From Chlamydia trachomatis (GTDB lineage: Bacteria > Chlamydiota > Chlamydiia > Chlamydiales > 2-12-FULL-49-11), in the NCBI GenBank assembly GCA_945872565.1, contig CAMBZN010000010.1:1-54188 (forward strand): a stretch of DNA of 54,188 nucleotides. The letters are read 5' to 3'. Of this stretch, positions 16,036 through 25,969 are shown one piece after another (within the stretch, counting starts at the first letter, position 1; each line of letters starts with the position of its first letter). The notes beneath the pieces are model-generated. The model did not search any database, was not told the DNA's origin, and saw only the letters and a list, made by a program, of their open reading frames with translations. Made by a program: the position numbers and the translations under genes.

Positions 16036-19000
16036 ATGAATGATTTTTTCAAGAGACCTTTTGCTAGCTATACTAGTAATTCCTTTAAAAACCTAGCAGA
16101 AACTTGCATAGAAAACATCCATGCTCAGCATATCTCTTGCAAAACATACCTTGCCTACCCCTCTAATGAAGGAAAAGAGTATTTTATTCAAACTATTATT
16201 GAAAAAAATTCACATCTTTTTGGCATAAGATTTATCACTCTTCAACAATTTGTTCATCTTGCCTTAAAAATTTGCTATAAAAAAGATTTGTTGTTCCCTT
16301 CTCATTACGAGCTGATGTTTTTCTTAGAGGAGGGGATTAACTCTTTGATTGACTCCAATATTTTGTGCGCAAAACCTCTTCAAGAGTATATTGAAGGGAA
16401 AAAAGAACGAATTATCCCCCTTGCATCCAATTTAAGTCATATTTTTTTAGAGTATCTTCTCTACGGAAAAGACGCACTCCCTTCTTGGCTTAGCATCGAT
16501 GGCTGGAGTCAGCACCTATTTAAACAAGTGCTTGCAAAATGGACTTGTATTATTGATGCAATTAAGCACTGCCCACAGCCTCCATTTCCTCTTTGCTTAC
16601 ACATTTTTGGCCTCGATGAAATTCCAAAATTATACTTGGAATTCATCGAAAAACTCTCCCCCCACATCTCTTGTTCTTTCTATTTTTTCTCCCCTTCCCC
16701 CTTATTTTGGGGAGATCTTATCTCAAGAAAAAAAAGCGCCTACCTTGATAAACTCTTTCAAAAAAAACAAATCAGTCTTGAGCAAAGGATCGAATTTGCA
16801 AACCATGCAGAAAACGCACACCCCCTTTTATCTCATTTTTGTGAAGGGGGAAAGGCTCTGTACCGCTACCTTCATGAACATGGCTCTAACGAGGACTATG
16901 TCGACATTGAAATGAAGTCAAACCTAACCTACATACAAAAAGCGCTCCTGTATCAAATTAAACCCACCTCCCCGCCTTACCCAGACAAAACTTTCACCGT
17001 TCATAGCGCCCCATCCCTTCTGCGAGAGGTTGAGGTTCTTATTGCAAACATTTTAACCACCCTACAACTTCACCTTGAGCTAACCCCCTCTGATATTGCA
17101 GTACTTGCCCCAGACATCGATGTTTACTACCCTTTTATCTCCTATCTTTTTGCAAGCAAAAACTACCCTTTTACCTTTGCCATTTCTAACCTACAAAAAA
17201 CCAAACACTGCCCCACAATGAGCAGTCTTAAGGAGCTTTTTGGTTTGATCGACAGCCGTTTTGAAAAAGATGCCATACTAAAATTATTTTCCTCCCCACT
17301 GTTTCAACGAAAATGTCAAATTAACCAAGAGGATGTTGAAATTTTAGAAAAAATTATCCATCATACTGGCATTCGTTGGGGTTTTGATAGTAAATTTAAA
17401 AGCTCTATTTTAAACGAGCAAGCCTGCTCCTTTGGATTGTTTGAAAAGGGTTTTTCCACCATGCTTGATCTAATCACTGCAAAAAATTCAAGCATCGAAT
17501 TTTCCCAAGCTGAGAGCATTGGAGATGTGATCACACTCGTAACAAGCCTTCATCAAGAAATTTGCCTTTTTCTAGACCACCATTATACTCTAGAAAAATG
17601 GACAGAAAAAACCATCAATTTTGCAGAAAAATTTCTTTATCTAGATGAGTCAGCTGATGGTTTTTTTAAAGAATTAAAGAAAATCTCTACCTTATCAAAA
17701 ACATCCACTTTTACTTATAGCTTTAAAAGTTTTAAGCGGTTACTTTTTGAGATTTTTGCCAAAAAAGGGGCATCTGACAAAATGTATGAAACTGCCCCCA
17801 TTACTTTTTCTTCTATGGAAAATTCACCCCCCGTTAACAAAGCCATCTTTTTTATTGGATTAGACGAGGAAAATTATCCAAGAAAGGAGCCTTTGCGTTC
17901 TTTGCATGAACTATCGGCCTATCCAAGCTATGATAAAAGCCCAAGTCCTGCAAAAAAAGCTCGCACCTACCTTCTTCGAGCAATTATGACAGCAAAATGT
18001 TCTGTTTGTTTTAGCTATACTTCAAATAATCCAAGCGATGGTAGAGCACAAAACCCCTCCCCTCTGCTTGAAGAGATCATCCATGCATTGTCTCTTCCAC
18101 CATTGATCTCTCACCCATTTACCCCTTTCTCCCCCGCTTATTTTTTAGAGCAAAATGTGTTTGTGAAAAATTACAACCTCTACCTTGCGTCCAAAAAGCC
18201 CCCTCTTCCCATTTATTCCTACGAAAAAGTTACAATTCTCCCCGTGAATAAAAGGGTAATCGAAATAAAAGATTTACAACTGCTCGCTCGATCACCTGCG
18301 CAATTTTTTTATAACCTCTCGGCAAGCCTTTTTGAACATTCCATTTCGTCACAAACTCTTTTTGATGATAGCGAATTTATCCTTTCTTATCTGGACAGGG
18401 CGGTAATTACAAAGGAACAATCCAAGGAAGAAACGGTTGATTTTGAGCTATTAACATCGACCAACAAGCTGCCCACAGCTATTTTTCAAATAGCTGCAAA
18501 AAAAGAGCTTACCTTTTCTATTCAAACAGAAAAATCTCATTTAAAAAGAGTGTTTAAATCGACCAATCCCTATTTTTCTTTTCACCTTAACTCTCATATC
18601 AAAGCCCCTTTAAAAAAAGGGACAACAACTTTCCTCCCTGCCATTTCTGTTACTGTTAATGAAATTTCCACCCTTATTCAAGGAAGCATTCAAAACCTTA
18701 CTGAAGTAGGCCTTGTAAGCTTTAAAAAAAGCTCTCCAGCAGAAATATGGAAACTTTTACCCTCTCTAATCATCCTTTCTCACCTTGATACAAACATCCC
18801 CCTTGCGATTTCTTTTTTAAAGGAGGGATTGGTAAAGAGGTTTGATAGAGCAACTCTTAAATCCCTTCTACCACCCCTTCTTTTATACTACCAAAAGGCT
18901 CTTGAAAATATCTCTCCCTTAATCCCTGAAGCAATCGATGAATATGTATCAAAACATTCCATTTCATTTGATGCTCTTAAAGCAAAACTCCTCTTAAGAT

Positions 19001-19110
19001 TCAAAGACCCTTATCTTACCAAAGGGGAACCTAAAAATTATAACCATTTTGAAGAGGAACTTGTAATGCTCACTTCCGTATTAGAAGGAGAATCTAATGA
19101 AATCGTATGA
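16036..19110 (+). CDS. recC: RecBCD enzyme subunit RecC
   Basis: This 1024-residue protein is the subunit of the RecBCD helicase-nuclease that holds the complex together and recognises Chi. It has degenerate helicase domains without Walker A. The segment IFFIGLDEENYPRKEP (about residue 610 onward) matches the conserved F-G-M-N-D..YPR motif of RecC. I used ATG 16036; an upstream in-frame ATG at 15967 would overlap the divergent transporter gene. The neighbours settle the identity: recB overlaps by 14 bp and recD follows. Codon use is unusually C-rich for a + strand gene in this window. Confidence 0.9.
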   Translation: MNDFFKRPFASYTSNSFKNLAETCIENIHAQHISCKTYLAYPSNEGKEYFIQTIIEKNSHLFGIRFITLQQFVHLALKICYKKDLLFPSHYELMFFLEEGINSLIDSNILCAKPLQEYIEGKKERIIPLASNLSHIFLEYLLYGKDALPSWLSIDGWSQHLFKQVLAKWTCIIDAIKHCPQPPFPLCLHIFGLDEIPKLYLEFIEKLSPHISCSFYFFSPSPLFWGDLISRKKSAYLDKLFQKKQISLEQRIEFANHAENAHPLLSHFCEGGKALYRYLHEHGSNEDYVDIEMKSNLTYIQKALLYQIKPTSPPYPDKTFTVHSAPSLLREVEVLIANILTTLQLHLELTPSDIAVLAPDIDVYYPFISYLFASKNYPFTFAISNLQKTKHCPTMSSLKELFGLIDSRFEKDAILKLFSSPLFQRKCQINQEDVEILEKIIHHTGIRWGFDSKFKSSILNEQACSFGLFEKGFSTMLDLITAKNSSIEFSQAESIGDVITLVTSLHQEICLFLDHHYTLEKWTEKTINFAEKFLYLDESADGFFKELKKISTLSKTSTFTYSFKSFKRLLFEIFAKKGASDKMYETAPITFSSMENSPPVNKAIFFIGLDEENYPRKEPLRSLHELSAYPSYDKSPSPAKKARTYLLRAIMTAKCSVCFSYTSNNPSDGRAQNPSPLLEEIIHALSLPPLISHPFTPFSPAYFLEQNVFVKNYNLYLASKKPPLPIYSYEKVTILPVNKRVIEIKDLQLLARSPAQFFYNLSASLFEHSISSQTLFDDSEFILSYLDRAVITKEQSKEETVDFELLTSTNKLPTAIFQIAAKKELTFSIQTEKSHLKRVFKSTNPYFSFHLNSHIKAPLKKGTTTFLPAISVTVNEISTLIQGSIQNLTEVGLVSFKKSSPAEIWKLLPSLIILSHLDTNIPLAISFLKEGLVKRFDRATLKSLLPPLLLYYQKALENISPLIPEAIDEYVSKHSISFDALKAKLLLRFKDPYLTKGEPKNYNHFEEELVMLTSVLEGESNEIV

Positions 19111-22100
19111 TGTTTTAGACCCCCTTTCGCCCTTGTATGGGAACATTTTTATCGAAGCTTCGGCAGGTACGGGCAAAACCTTTGCTATCGAGCATATGGT
19201 TTTAAGGCTTATTTTAGGTGGAATGAGCATCACCGAGATATTAGTTGTCACATTCACTAAAGCAGGAGCTCTTGATTTAAAGCGTCGTATCCACTCCTCA
19301 CTTCTTGAAATTACTGAAATGCTCAGCACTGGCAATCTAATATTTCCTTATCTAACTTCTATTGGAAACAAAGAAGAGGCCCTTTTTCTAATAAAAAATG
19401 CCTGCGCTCTCTCAAGTGAAATGCCTGTTTGCACCATTCACAGTTTTGCTTTCCAAATGCTCTCCTCCTTTGCATTCGAAGCGGGAGTTGACTTTGACTT
19501 GCTGGACTTTGAAGATGACCGGCAAAAAGATCTCACCCTCATCGCAATTTTAGATACACTAAGGGCTGAAAACTCTGAACATACGATTTCTGCCTCCCAA
19601 TGCACAAAAATGATGGATGAATCCAGCAGAGTGATCTCGGCATTTGCAAAAAAAGTCACCTCAATTATGGTGAATACAAAAAATTTAGTAGCCCCTCCCC
19701 CCTTCAGTAAGCTCCAATTGGAGTTTTTGGAGGAATTAAATGGGAAGGATTTAGTTGGTCTTGAAGCTGATTTTCTTGCAATTGCATCCCATTTTAAAGG
19801 GTGCGCAAACCTTCAAAAGCAAATCCATCCGACCTTATTTGATCAAATTCAGCTCCTAAAAGATGGTGATCTTGATGGTCTAATTGCCTCTTGCCCCTCA
19901 TTAATTGAACTGTTACAAGAGGAAAACTTAAAAAAATCAGCCCCTGCTCCAAAAAACAACCTGCTATTTTCTCTATGTAAGAACATACTCCCCATTATCA
20001 AGATTGCAAAAGACCCCAATTTCCCCATCACACACATTGCAATCAAGGCTAAACGGCGTCTTGATCAGATGGCTGTAAAAAGTCCAGATGCCATCCTTTA
20101 TTCGATGTTAGATGCTTTGAAAAAAGGGGCGTTTGAAAGTAAGGTTAGGGCTCTTTTTAATGCCACAATCATTGATGAGTTTCAAGATACAGATCCCGTG
20201 CAGTGGAAGATTTTAAGCACACTATTTTTTAACCATGCACGAACATTTTGTACAGTTGGTGACCCAAAGCAATCCATCTATGCCTTTCGAGGGGCTGATC
20301 TTCCTACCTACCTTTTAGCTAAAAAGTCTTTCTCAAACCATTTTTCTCTAGACACCAATTTTAGATCGCAAAAAACCTTGATCGATGCTCTGAATCGATT
20401 CTTTTCTGAAGAAACATCCCCAGGATTTCTCTCTTTTGAAGAGCATTCCGAGGATCTTAAGTATCAACAGATCCGGGCAGGAAAAACAGAAGACGCATTT
20501 TCTGTTATCTCTCTTTGCCTTTGCCCCCCCTTGAAACGTTCATCTGTGAGAACAAGTTTATCTGAGCTTGAACAACTCTATTTTTTTCCCCATATTGCAA
20601 ACACCATTACATCGCTTGATCTCCCCCTTGACCAAATTGCCATTTTAGTAAAGGATCGCTATCAGGGCCTTGCCGTTTCTTTATATCTGCAAAAAATGAA
20701 TATCCCTGCCAAAGCAAATATTTCGGCCTCTTTGATCGACTCTTCCCCCTTCTCCCTATTTGAAAACCTCCTTTTTTTGACATACAATCCCCGTTCAGAA
20801 TCTCTCTTGAAAAAACTTCTTTCCCACTCATTGATAGATGCCCCTCTAGATCTTTTGAAGGATGATCTCAAAAATCCTGTTTTACAACAGTTGTCCATTG
20901 ATTTTTCCCTACTTAAAAACATTTTAGAAGAGGATGGTCTTTTTGCTTATTTATCAAATCTCATGGATAAAAAAATATTTGAAGGGCGCTCGCTAGGAGA
21001 AATTCTTACGCAAATAGAGAGCAATTACCTTACAATGATGCAAATTTTTTCTCTATTTCTTAGAAATTTTGACAAAGACCCTGTACAATTCATCACTGAG
21101 ATTCAAAAACTTGACCCCGACACTTTTTCTTATTTAAAAAAGGACAATGGGACAGATAAAAAAAGTGTCACTATTATGACTTCGCACTTGAGCAAAGGTC
21201 TTGAGTTTGAGGCGGTATTTGCCCTATCTTTGTACAACAGAATGAAGCTTTCTTTCGCATCAGAGCAGGAGGCAATATTGGTCGATAAAGAAAAGATGCG
21301 GCTTTTATATGTCACTCTTACAAGAGCAAAGTCTCATCTTTACATTTACGGCACCCTATTTGGCAACCTTTTTCCACTAGTACAAGGGTGCGGATCGCCC
21401 CTTGAGTTATTTTTAAGCCGTGTTAACTCCCCTTTTTTAGATTATGATGCCCTTTATAAACGAGCAAGCACCCTTACGGCAAGTGAAGTGATTGACTCTT
21501 GCCCTATCCCTACTGGCATGCTTTTCCAAGAAAGGGCAACAAAGTGGGAAACAGGTGAAACCTCTCAAGTTCTCTACCCTCCAACAAAACCCTTTACCTA
21601 TGAGAAAATGGCGCAATCTCTCTCTTTTTCATCACTTCCCTTCAAAGAAAAGGAGCATGTTCCTGTGCTTGCCCCAGCAGAATTTCCTACGGGCTCTAAA
21701 GTTGGAAATCAGATTCACCTGATCTTAGAAAAAATCATTGAGGAGGGATTGTATGTATCTTTTTCAAAAGATTTAATTCTCCCCGTCATCCAAAAATCCT
21801 TTTTTCAAACCTCTTTAGCAGGTTTTGAAGAGTTGGTTTATACCAAATTAGAGGGGGTGTTTAGTGCATGTTTGGAAAGTAACTACAGCAGATTCCGGCT
21901 AAAAGACATTCCCCCTGAGCATATGTGGCAGGAGGTCCTATTTCATTATACCCTTGAAGGCTCTTGTTGCCAAATGAAAGGCTTTGCGGATTTAATTTTC
22001 TTTCATGAGGGTCGATTCTATATTCTTGACTGGAAATGCAATCATTTAGAAGGGTACAGTCAAAATCAAATTAAAGAGGCTTTGGTGCATCATAACTACA

Positions 22101-22276
22101 CAAAACAAGCATCGATCTATACAAGGGCACTACAATCATTTATAGCGGGAAGAAACCTCCCCTTTGAAGAATATGCCGGAGGTGCTTTTTATATTTTTAT
22201 TCGGGGTGGCAAAGATGGGGCTCACTATTTCACTCCTCAAGCAATGATTGATAGGGAGGTCTTATGTCTCAAATAG
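19097..22276 (+). CDS. recB: RecBCD enzyme subunit RecB
   Basis: This 1059-residue UvrD-like helicase and nuclease processes double-strand breaks. Helicase motifs in order are EASAGTGKTFA (I), VTFTKAGALDLKRRI (Ia), IIDEFQDTDPVQW (II), VGDPKQSIYAFRGAD (III), TNFRS (IV), MTSHLSKGLEFEAVF (V) and LLYVTLTRAK (VI). The C-terminal nuclease has H at GNQIHLILE, then GFADLIF and ILDWKCNHL, the D...D-x-K metal centre of RecB. It is about 120 residues shorter than E. coli RecB, with all catalytic motifs present. A good AAGGAG lies upstream of the ATG. It overlaps recC by 14 bp and recD by 13 bp. Confidence 0.95.
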   Translation: MKSYDVLDPLSPLYGNIFIEASAGTGKTFAIEHMVLRLILGGMSITEILVVTFTKAGALDLKRRIHSSLLEITEMLSTGNLIFPYLTSIGNKEEALFLIKNACALSSEMPVCTIHSFAFQMLSSFAFEAGVDFDLLDFEDDRQKDLTLIAILDTLRAENSEHTISASQCTKMMDESSRVISAFAKKVTSIMVNTKNLVAPPPFSKLQLEFLEELNGKDLVGLEADFLAIASHFKGCANLQKQIHPTLFDQIQLLKDGDLDGLIASCPSLIELLQEENLKKSAPAPKNNLLFSLCKNILPIIKIAKDPNFPITHIAIKAKRRLDQMAVKSPDAILYSMLDALKKGAFESKVRALFNATIIDEFQDTDPVQWKILSTLFFNHARTFCTVGDPKQSIYAFRGADLPTYLLAKKSFSNHFSLDTNFRSQKTLIDALNRFFSEETSPGFLSFEEHSEDLKYQQIRAGKTEDAFSVISLCLCPPLKRSSVRTSLSELEQLYFFPHIANTITSLDLPLDQIAILVKDRYQGLAVSLYLQKMNIPAKANISASLIDSSPFSLFENLLFLTYNPRSESLLKKLLSHSLIDAPLDLLKDDLKNPVLQQLSIDFSLLKNILEEDGLFAYLSNLMDKKIFEGRSLGEILTQIESNYLTMMQIFSLFLRNFDKDPVQFITEIQKLDPDTFSYLKKDNGTDKKSVTIMTSHLSKGLEFEAVFALSLYNRMKLSFASEQEAILVDKEKMRLLYVTLTRAKSHLYIYGTLFGNLFPLVQGCGSPLELFLSRVNSPFLDYDALYKRASTLTASEVIDSCPIPTGMLFQERATKWETGETSQVLYPPTKPFTYEKMAQSLSFSSLPFKEKEHVPVLAPAEFPTGSKVGNQIHLILEKIIEEGLYVSFSKDLILPVIQKSFFQTSLAGFEELVYTKLEGVFSACLESNYSRFRLKDIPPEHMWQEVLFHYTLEGSCCQMKGFADLIFFHEGRFYILDWKCNHLEGYSQNQIKEALVHHNYTKQASIYTRALQSFIAGRNLPFEEYAGGAFYIFIRGGKDGAHYFTPQAMIDREVLCLK

Positions 22277-23643
22277 AGTATGCAAATATTGACCATCTTT
22301 TTGCAAAAAACCTATTAAAAACAGATTCCCACCCCCTCTACCCCTTTTGTTTAGACCTTATGAAAGCCTCTCGGGAGGGACATTTATTTATTCAAAGGGA
22401 AGATGTGGACCCATCCATTGATGAAATTTTAACTGCAAAAAACGCCCCCATTATCAAAGATGGAAACGCCTACTACCTTTCTAGAAATTTCTTTCATGAA
22501 CAAGAGATTGCCTCTTTGCTCTCTGCCCGTATCTCTCTTCCCAAATTAAACCAAAACATTTCTACACCGATTCATTTAAACACAAAACAACAGGAGGCAT
22601 TTGCCCTTTTAAACTCCTCCCCTTTTTTTTTAATCACCGGCGGTCCAGGGTCTGGTAAATCTTTTGTGGCAAAGGAGATGATCCGAGCATTTAAAAATAG
22701 GTATCCTGATAAAAAAGTGATCTGTACAGCCCCCACGGGTAAAGCCCTTTCTGCACTTTATGAAGGCCATGAAGAGTCAAACACCCTTCATAAATTGTTA
22801 AAGATTAAAGAAGGGTTTGATTCAAACTTTTCACCGCCGGTGATTGTTGCTGATCTGCTCATTGTAGATGAATGCTCGATGATTTCGCCAAAACTTTTTA
22901 ATTTATTATTCCTTTCATTGCTAGATATCACTCAAGTGATTTTAATAGGAGACCCTCATCAATTGCCTCCAGTTTCTGGCGCTTCCATCTTTTATGATTT
23001 TACAACTCTTACAGCTATCGACCAGGTAACTCTTTTAGCCCCTATGCGATCGGAAAAGCAATCAATCATCGATTTTTCTTCCGCTATTGCTCTTGAGGAT
23101 GAACAGATGATCCGAGACATTCTTGCAATGGACGGTGAGATCACCCTTTCACCCCTTGCATCATTTAATCCTAAAAAACATGACACTAGTCACATTCTAT
23201 TAACACCCTTTAGAAAAGGTCCGTTTGGATCCCTTCAACTTAATGAACAGATCCGCCCTAACAAAGACTGCCCTATTCCTATTATGATCACCAAAAATGA
23301 TTCCCTCACCAATTTAACAAACGGGGATATTGGATATCTTGATCAGCAAATAGCTACTTTTCCGGAAAAAAACGTCACCTTGCCTAAGCTTATGCTCCCG
23401 CCATATGAAAAGGCATTTGCCCTCTCCATCCATAAAAGCCAAGGGAGTGAATTTGACCACGTCTCTATCATTCTCCCAGAAGAGGCAAAACATTTTCCAA
23501 AGGAATTACTATTTACCGGAATTACCAGAGCTAGAAAGAGCATTCAATTGTTTGGCTCCCTTGATACTTTGATCCAATTGATTAAAAATAAACGTCAGAC
23601 ATCTTCAAAATTACTAGAAAGGTTAAATAAACTTTCTAATTAA
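22264..23643 (+). CDS. recD: RecBCD enzyme subunit RecD
   Basis: This 459-residue SF1B 5'-3' helicase has Walker A GGPGSGKSF (about 123-131), APTGKAL (Ia), IVDECSMIS (II), GDPHQLPPV (III) and the C-terminal SIHKSQGSEFDHV (V) with GITRARKSI (VI). It is shorter than E. coli RecD (608), chiefly in the N-terminal domain. The overlap with recB gives a tight recC-recB-recD unit, so this is a classical RecD instead of a stand-alone RecD2. Its last 21 bp overlap the opposing hypothetical gene. Confidence 0.93.
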   Translation: MSQIEYANIDHLFAKNLLKTDSHPLYPFCLDLMKASREGHLFIQREDVDPSIDEILTAKNAPIIKDGNAYYLSRNFFHEQEIASLLSARISLPKLNQNISTPIHLNTKQQEAFALLNSSPFFLITGGPGSGKSFVAKEMIRAFKNRYPDKKVICTAPTGKALSALYEGHEESNTLHKLLKIKEGFDSNFSPPVIVADLLIVDECSMISPKLFNLLFLSLLDITQVILIGDPHQLPPVSGASIFYDFTTLTAIDQVTLLAPMRSEKQSIIDFSSAIALEDEQMIRDILAMDGEITLSPLASFNPKKHDTSHILLTPFRKGPFGSLQLNEQIRPNKDCPIPIMITKNDSLTNLTNGDIGYLDQQIATFPEKNVTLPKLMLPPYEKAFALSIHKSQGSEFDHVSIILPEEAKHFPKELLFTGITRARKSIQLFGSLDTLIQLIKNKRQTSSKLLERLNKLSN

Positions 23644-24147
23644 TCGCTCGCAATCGATTCTTCTGTCATTGTCTACTCCTTTTAAAGATTTTAAATAAGT
23701 AAATAAAGAGCGGTTTATTTTTTGACGTTGCTTGCTTAATTGCTCATATCCGCACTCTGACAAACTTTTTTCTACCTCTTCTATTGATAGTCCTAAAAAT
23801 GTAACAAATAGTGTAATAGAACGCAATTTTGATACGTCTCCTAAGTCAGTTGAAATAATTTGATTTAACTTTATTAGTTCAAGTATATATTCTTCAGTGT
23901 TCTGACCATCAAAAGAAAAATTTTGTAAATCCTGAACTAATGGAGTTGCTGCGGGAACAACAAGTACCTTTGCCGCAATTTCATAAACTTTGCCTGCAGA
24001 ATAGGCAAGACTTCCTGAAAGCGCGCCTAAGCCTGCAACACAGAACTGAATAACCCTCCCGCTAGGAGGATTCGTATGACGAGTTAGGGCTCTTTCTCGT
24101 TTAGCATCGGTCCATTCCAAAATGTTAATTTCTGCTGTAGCATCCAC
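23623..24147 (-). CDS. Hypothetical protein with one hydrophobic stretch
   Basis: This 174-residue protein is not recognised. A hydrophobic, Gly/Ala-rich stretch spans about residues 32-70, long enough for two short spans or an amphipathic hairpin, and the flanks are charged. The C-terminal 100 residues are helical with many Leu, Glu and Lys. There is no signal peptide. The arrangement could suit an inclusion-membrane or effector protein, but the evidence is weak. AGGAGG precedes the ATG. It lies downstream of the cysteine-peptidase-like gene on the same strand, about 60 bp apart. Confidence 0.5.
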   Translation of the reverse strand: MDATAEINILEWTDAKRERALTRHTNPPSGRVIQFCVAGLGALSGSLAYSAGKVYEIAAKVLVVPAATPLVQDLQNFSFDGQNTEEYILELIKLNQIISTDLGDVSKLRSITLFVTFLGLSIEEVEKSLSECGYEQLSKQRQKINRSLFTYLKSLKGVDNDRRIDCERLIRKFI

Positions 24148-24205
24148 TTAAAACCTCCTAAAAAAATAAAATTTAGCATGTTTTAAATTAAAAAGCGAGA
24201 GCGTT

Positions 24206-25942
24206 TTAAAGACATATTTCCCATGTTGCATCTTTTATGAAATAGTGATCCCAATTTAGAAATGAAAAAACATCGATCCCATCAGTTAAAACTATTTGAT
24301 AATCCTTATTAGAATCGATCATAAACGCTAAGTACTTAGCTCCCCAATTGGTATCGGCGAAAACTACAAGCTTTCCCGGAGTGAAGTGATCTCTCATGTA
24401 AGAATAGGTGTTTCCCCCGTCCATCCAGGACTCTTTGAAATGTTTCATTCCAGGGAGAAAATTAAAAGCATGGGTTTGATTAGAGATGATAAAACTTTTA
24501 AATGGGTCTTTTTCGAAATCGGTAATATCGATGTTTTTTACATCTTTCATCCACTCTATGAGTGAAAAGCATAAATCTTTCGCGCTTTGTGCGCTTATTT
24601 TTTCTGTTTTAATCGCTTCTGATGTTGAATAATAGGACTTGATCAAAGAATGAAGGTTCCCCCCTGCAATATAGGCATAGGGTGATGTGTTCCCCCTTTC
24701 TAGCAAGTGGGATTGATGCATCTTCTCAATGCGTACTTTTTGCTCCTGCATAAATTCTTTTGTGTCAACGGCAAGAAGAATTTCTGAAATAATGTCTTCT
24801 ATAACCTTTTCCAGCCCCTCTCTCCTCTTGAGGTTGATCAAAATATTTTCGGTCAGTACGATAAATTCTCTTAAGGAGGCGATGTATTCTTTGTCTGTTT
24901 GAATATATGTCCATACTTTAGAGTCGCTTCTGCCGTGTTTATACACAAGGGTAAAACCCGCTTTCTGGTCCTCCATAATATCCCCTTGAGCAAACATTTC
25001 AGGGTCATAAAGCTCTTGAAAATAGTGAGGGAAAAGCTCTATGTACTGATCTACAAAAAATTGATAGAGGGAAGAGAGTTTTTCCATTTGCTTGCCTTCA
25101 CTGTCGTACTCGCCCGCTTTTTGTGATAAAAACATCTGCTTCATTTTTGCTGATCGCTTGATGCTCTCCATTCGTTCAATGGAGCCAGCAGCCTTAAAAG
25201 CAGCATCATCAAAATCTAGGCTTTTTTCAAGAAGTTCAATATCGGCAACAAGGTTTTTTCGATCTTCTTGGATCTCATCCATCTTTTTTTGAACAATTGA
25301 ATAGATTAATTTACCAAGACCTCCTGTTGCTTCATGATCAAGACCAAGGGCTGTATGAAAATTCCATCTTGAAAATCCCACCTGCACATCGGCAAGGGCA
25401 GCAACTGTATACTCATAGGATTTCATCATAGGACTTGAAAGGGCCGTCCCGTGCGCTGCAATTTTACCTGTTTTAACGCACAATGGGATCCGAATTTCTT
25501 TTTGGTCTATCACCCTAACAAGGGTTGATTTTAAGAAGGTTTTAGCAAGATCACTGGCAAGCGTTAACAGATCTGTTTTTTGTAAGTGAATTAAAAATGC
25601 TGTTGCAAAGCAACTCCCAATTGTTTGCCTAAGGGGGACAAGTAGTGCAATTTTAAATTCTATCAAAGCTGTTGTGGACTTAAAAAATTGATTGCAAAGT
25701 CTTTTAAATTCCTCATTTTCCAAAAAAAAATAAATACACCGGGTCATGTGGGAAGCAAAAGCCTCTCCAAGCAACCCCTCTATTGGGGGAAAAGGCATAA
25801 GCAGCAGCTGCTTAAGGAGCTTTTCTTCTGTAGACAACTTTGCTACAAATGCTGATCTTGCGTATATTTTAGCCATGATTCGATCAGTTGTATCTCTGAT
25901 CTTGCAAAGCTCTTTCTCTTGTGTTAGTATCGTTTCAATCAT
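24206..25942 (-). CDS. Putative papain-like cysteine peptidase, effector candidate
   Basis: This 578-residue protein has no general homologue that I recognise. Residues 106-115 read QTIGSCFATA, resembling the papain-clan oxyanion Gln and catalytic Cys motif (Q-x-x-x-G-S-C-x-A), with Cys111 as nucleophile. Near the C-terminus NQTHAFNF (His491) and ADTNWG (Asn532-Gly534) resemble the His and N-S-W-G motifs, in the correct order. The 380-residue insertion between Cys and His is largely helical and charged. No signal peptide is present. Known bacterial effectors include such proteases, so a host-directed role is possible; the motif match is by eye and the overall fold is untested. Confidence 0.5.
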   Translation of the reverse strand: MIETILTQEKELCKIRDTTDRIMAKIYARSAFVAKLSTEEKLLKQLLLMPFPPIEGLLGEAFASHMTRCIYFFLENEEFKRLCNQFFKSTTALIEFKIALLVPLRQTIGSCFATAFLIHLQKTDLLTLASDLAKTFLKSTLVRVIDQKEIRIPLCVKTGKIAAHGTALSSPMMKSYEYTVAALADVQVGFSRWNFHTALGLDHEATGGLGKLIYSIVQKKMDEIQEDRKNLVADIELLEKSLDFDDAAFKAAGSIERMESIKRSAKMKQMFLSQKAGEYDSEGKQMEKLSSLYQFFVDQYIELFPHYFQELYDPEMFAQGDIMEDQKAGFTLVYKHGRSDSKVWTYIQTDKEYIASLREFIVLTENILINLKRREGLEKVIEDIISEILLAVDTKEFMQEQKVRIEKMHQSHLLERGNTSPYAYIAGGNLHSLIKSYYSTSEAIKTEKISAQSAKDLCFSLIEWMKDVKNIDITDFEKDPFKSFIISNQTHAFNFLPGMKHFKESWMDGGNTYSYMRDHFTPGKLVVFADTNWGAKYLAFMIDSNKDYQIVLTDGIDVFSFLNWDHYFIKDATWEICL

Positions 25943-25969
25943 AATTTTTTTAAAGGTATTGTACTAAAG

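Noticed and set aside
16499..16915. 138-residue open frame on the + strand
   Set aside because: It is an alternative frame inside recC with no start signal and no motif.
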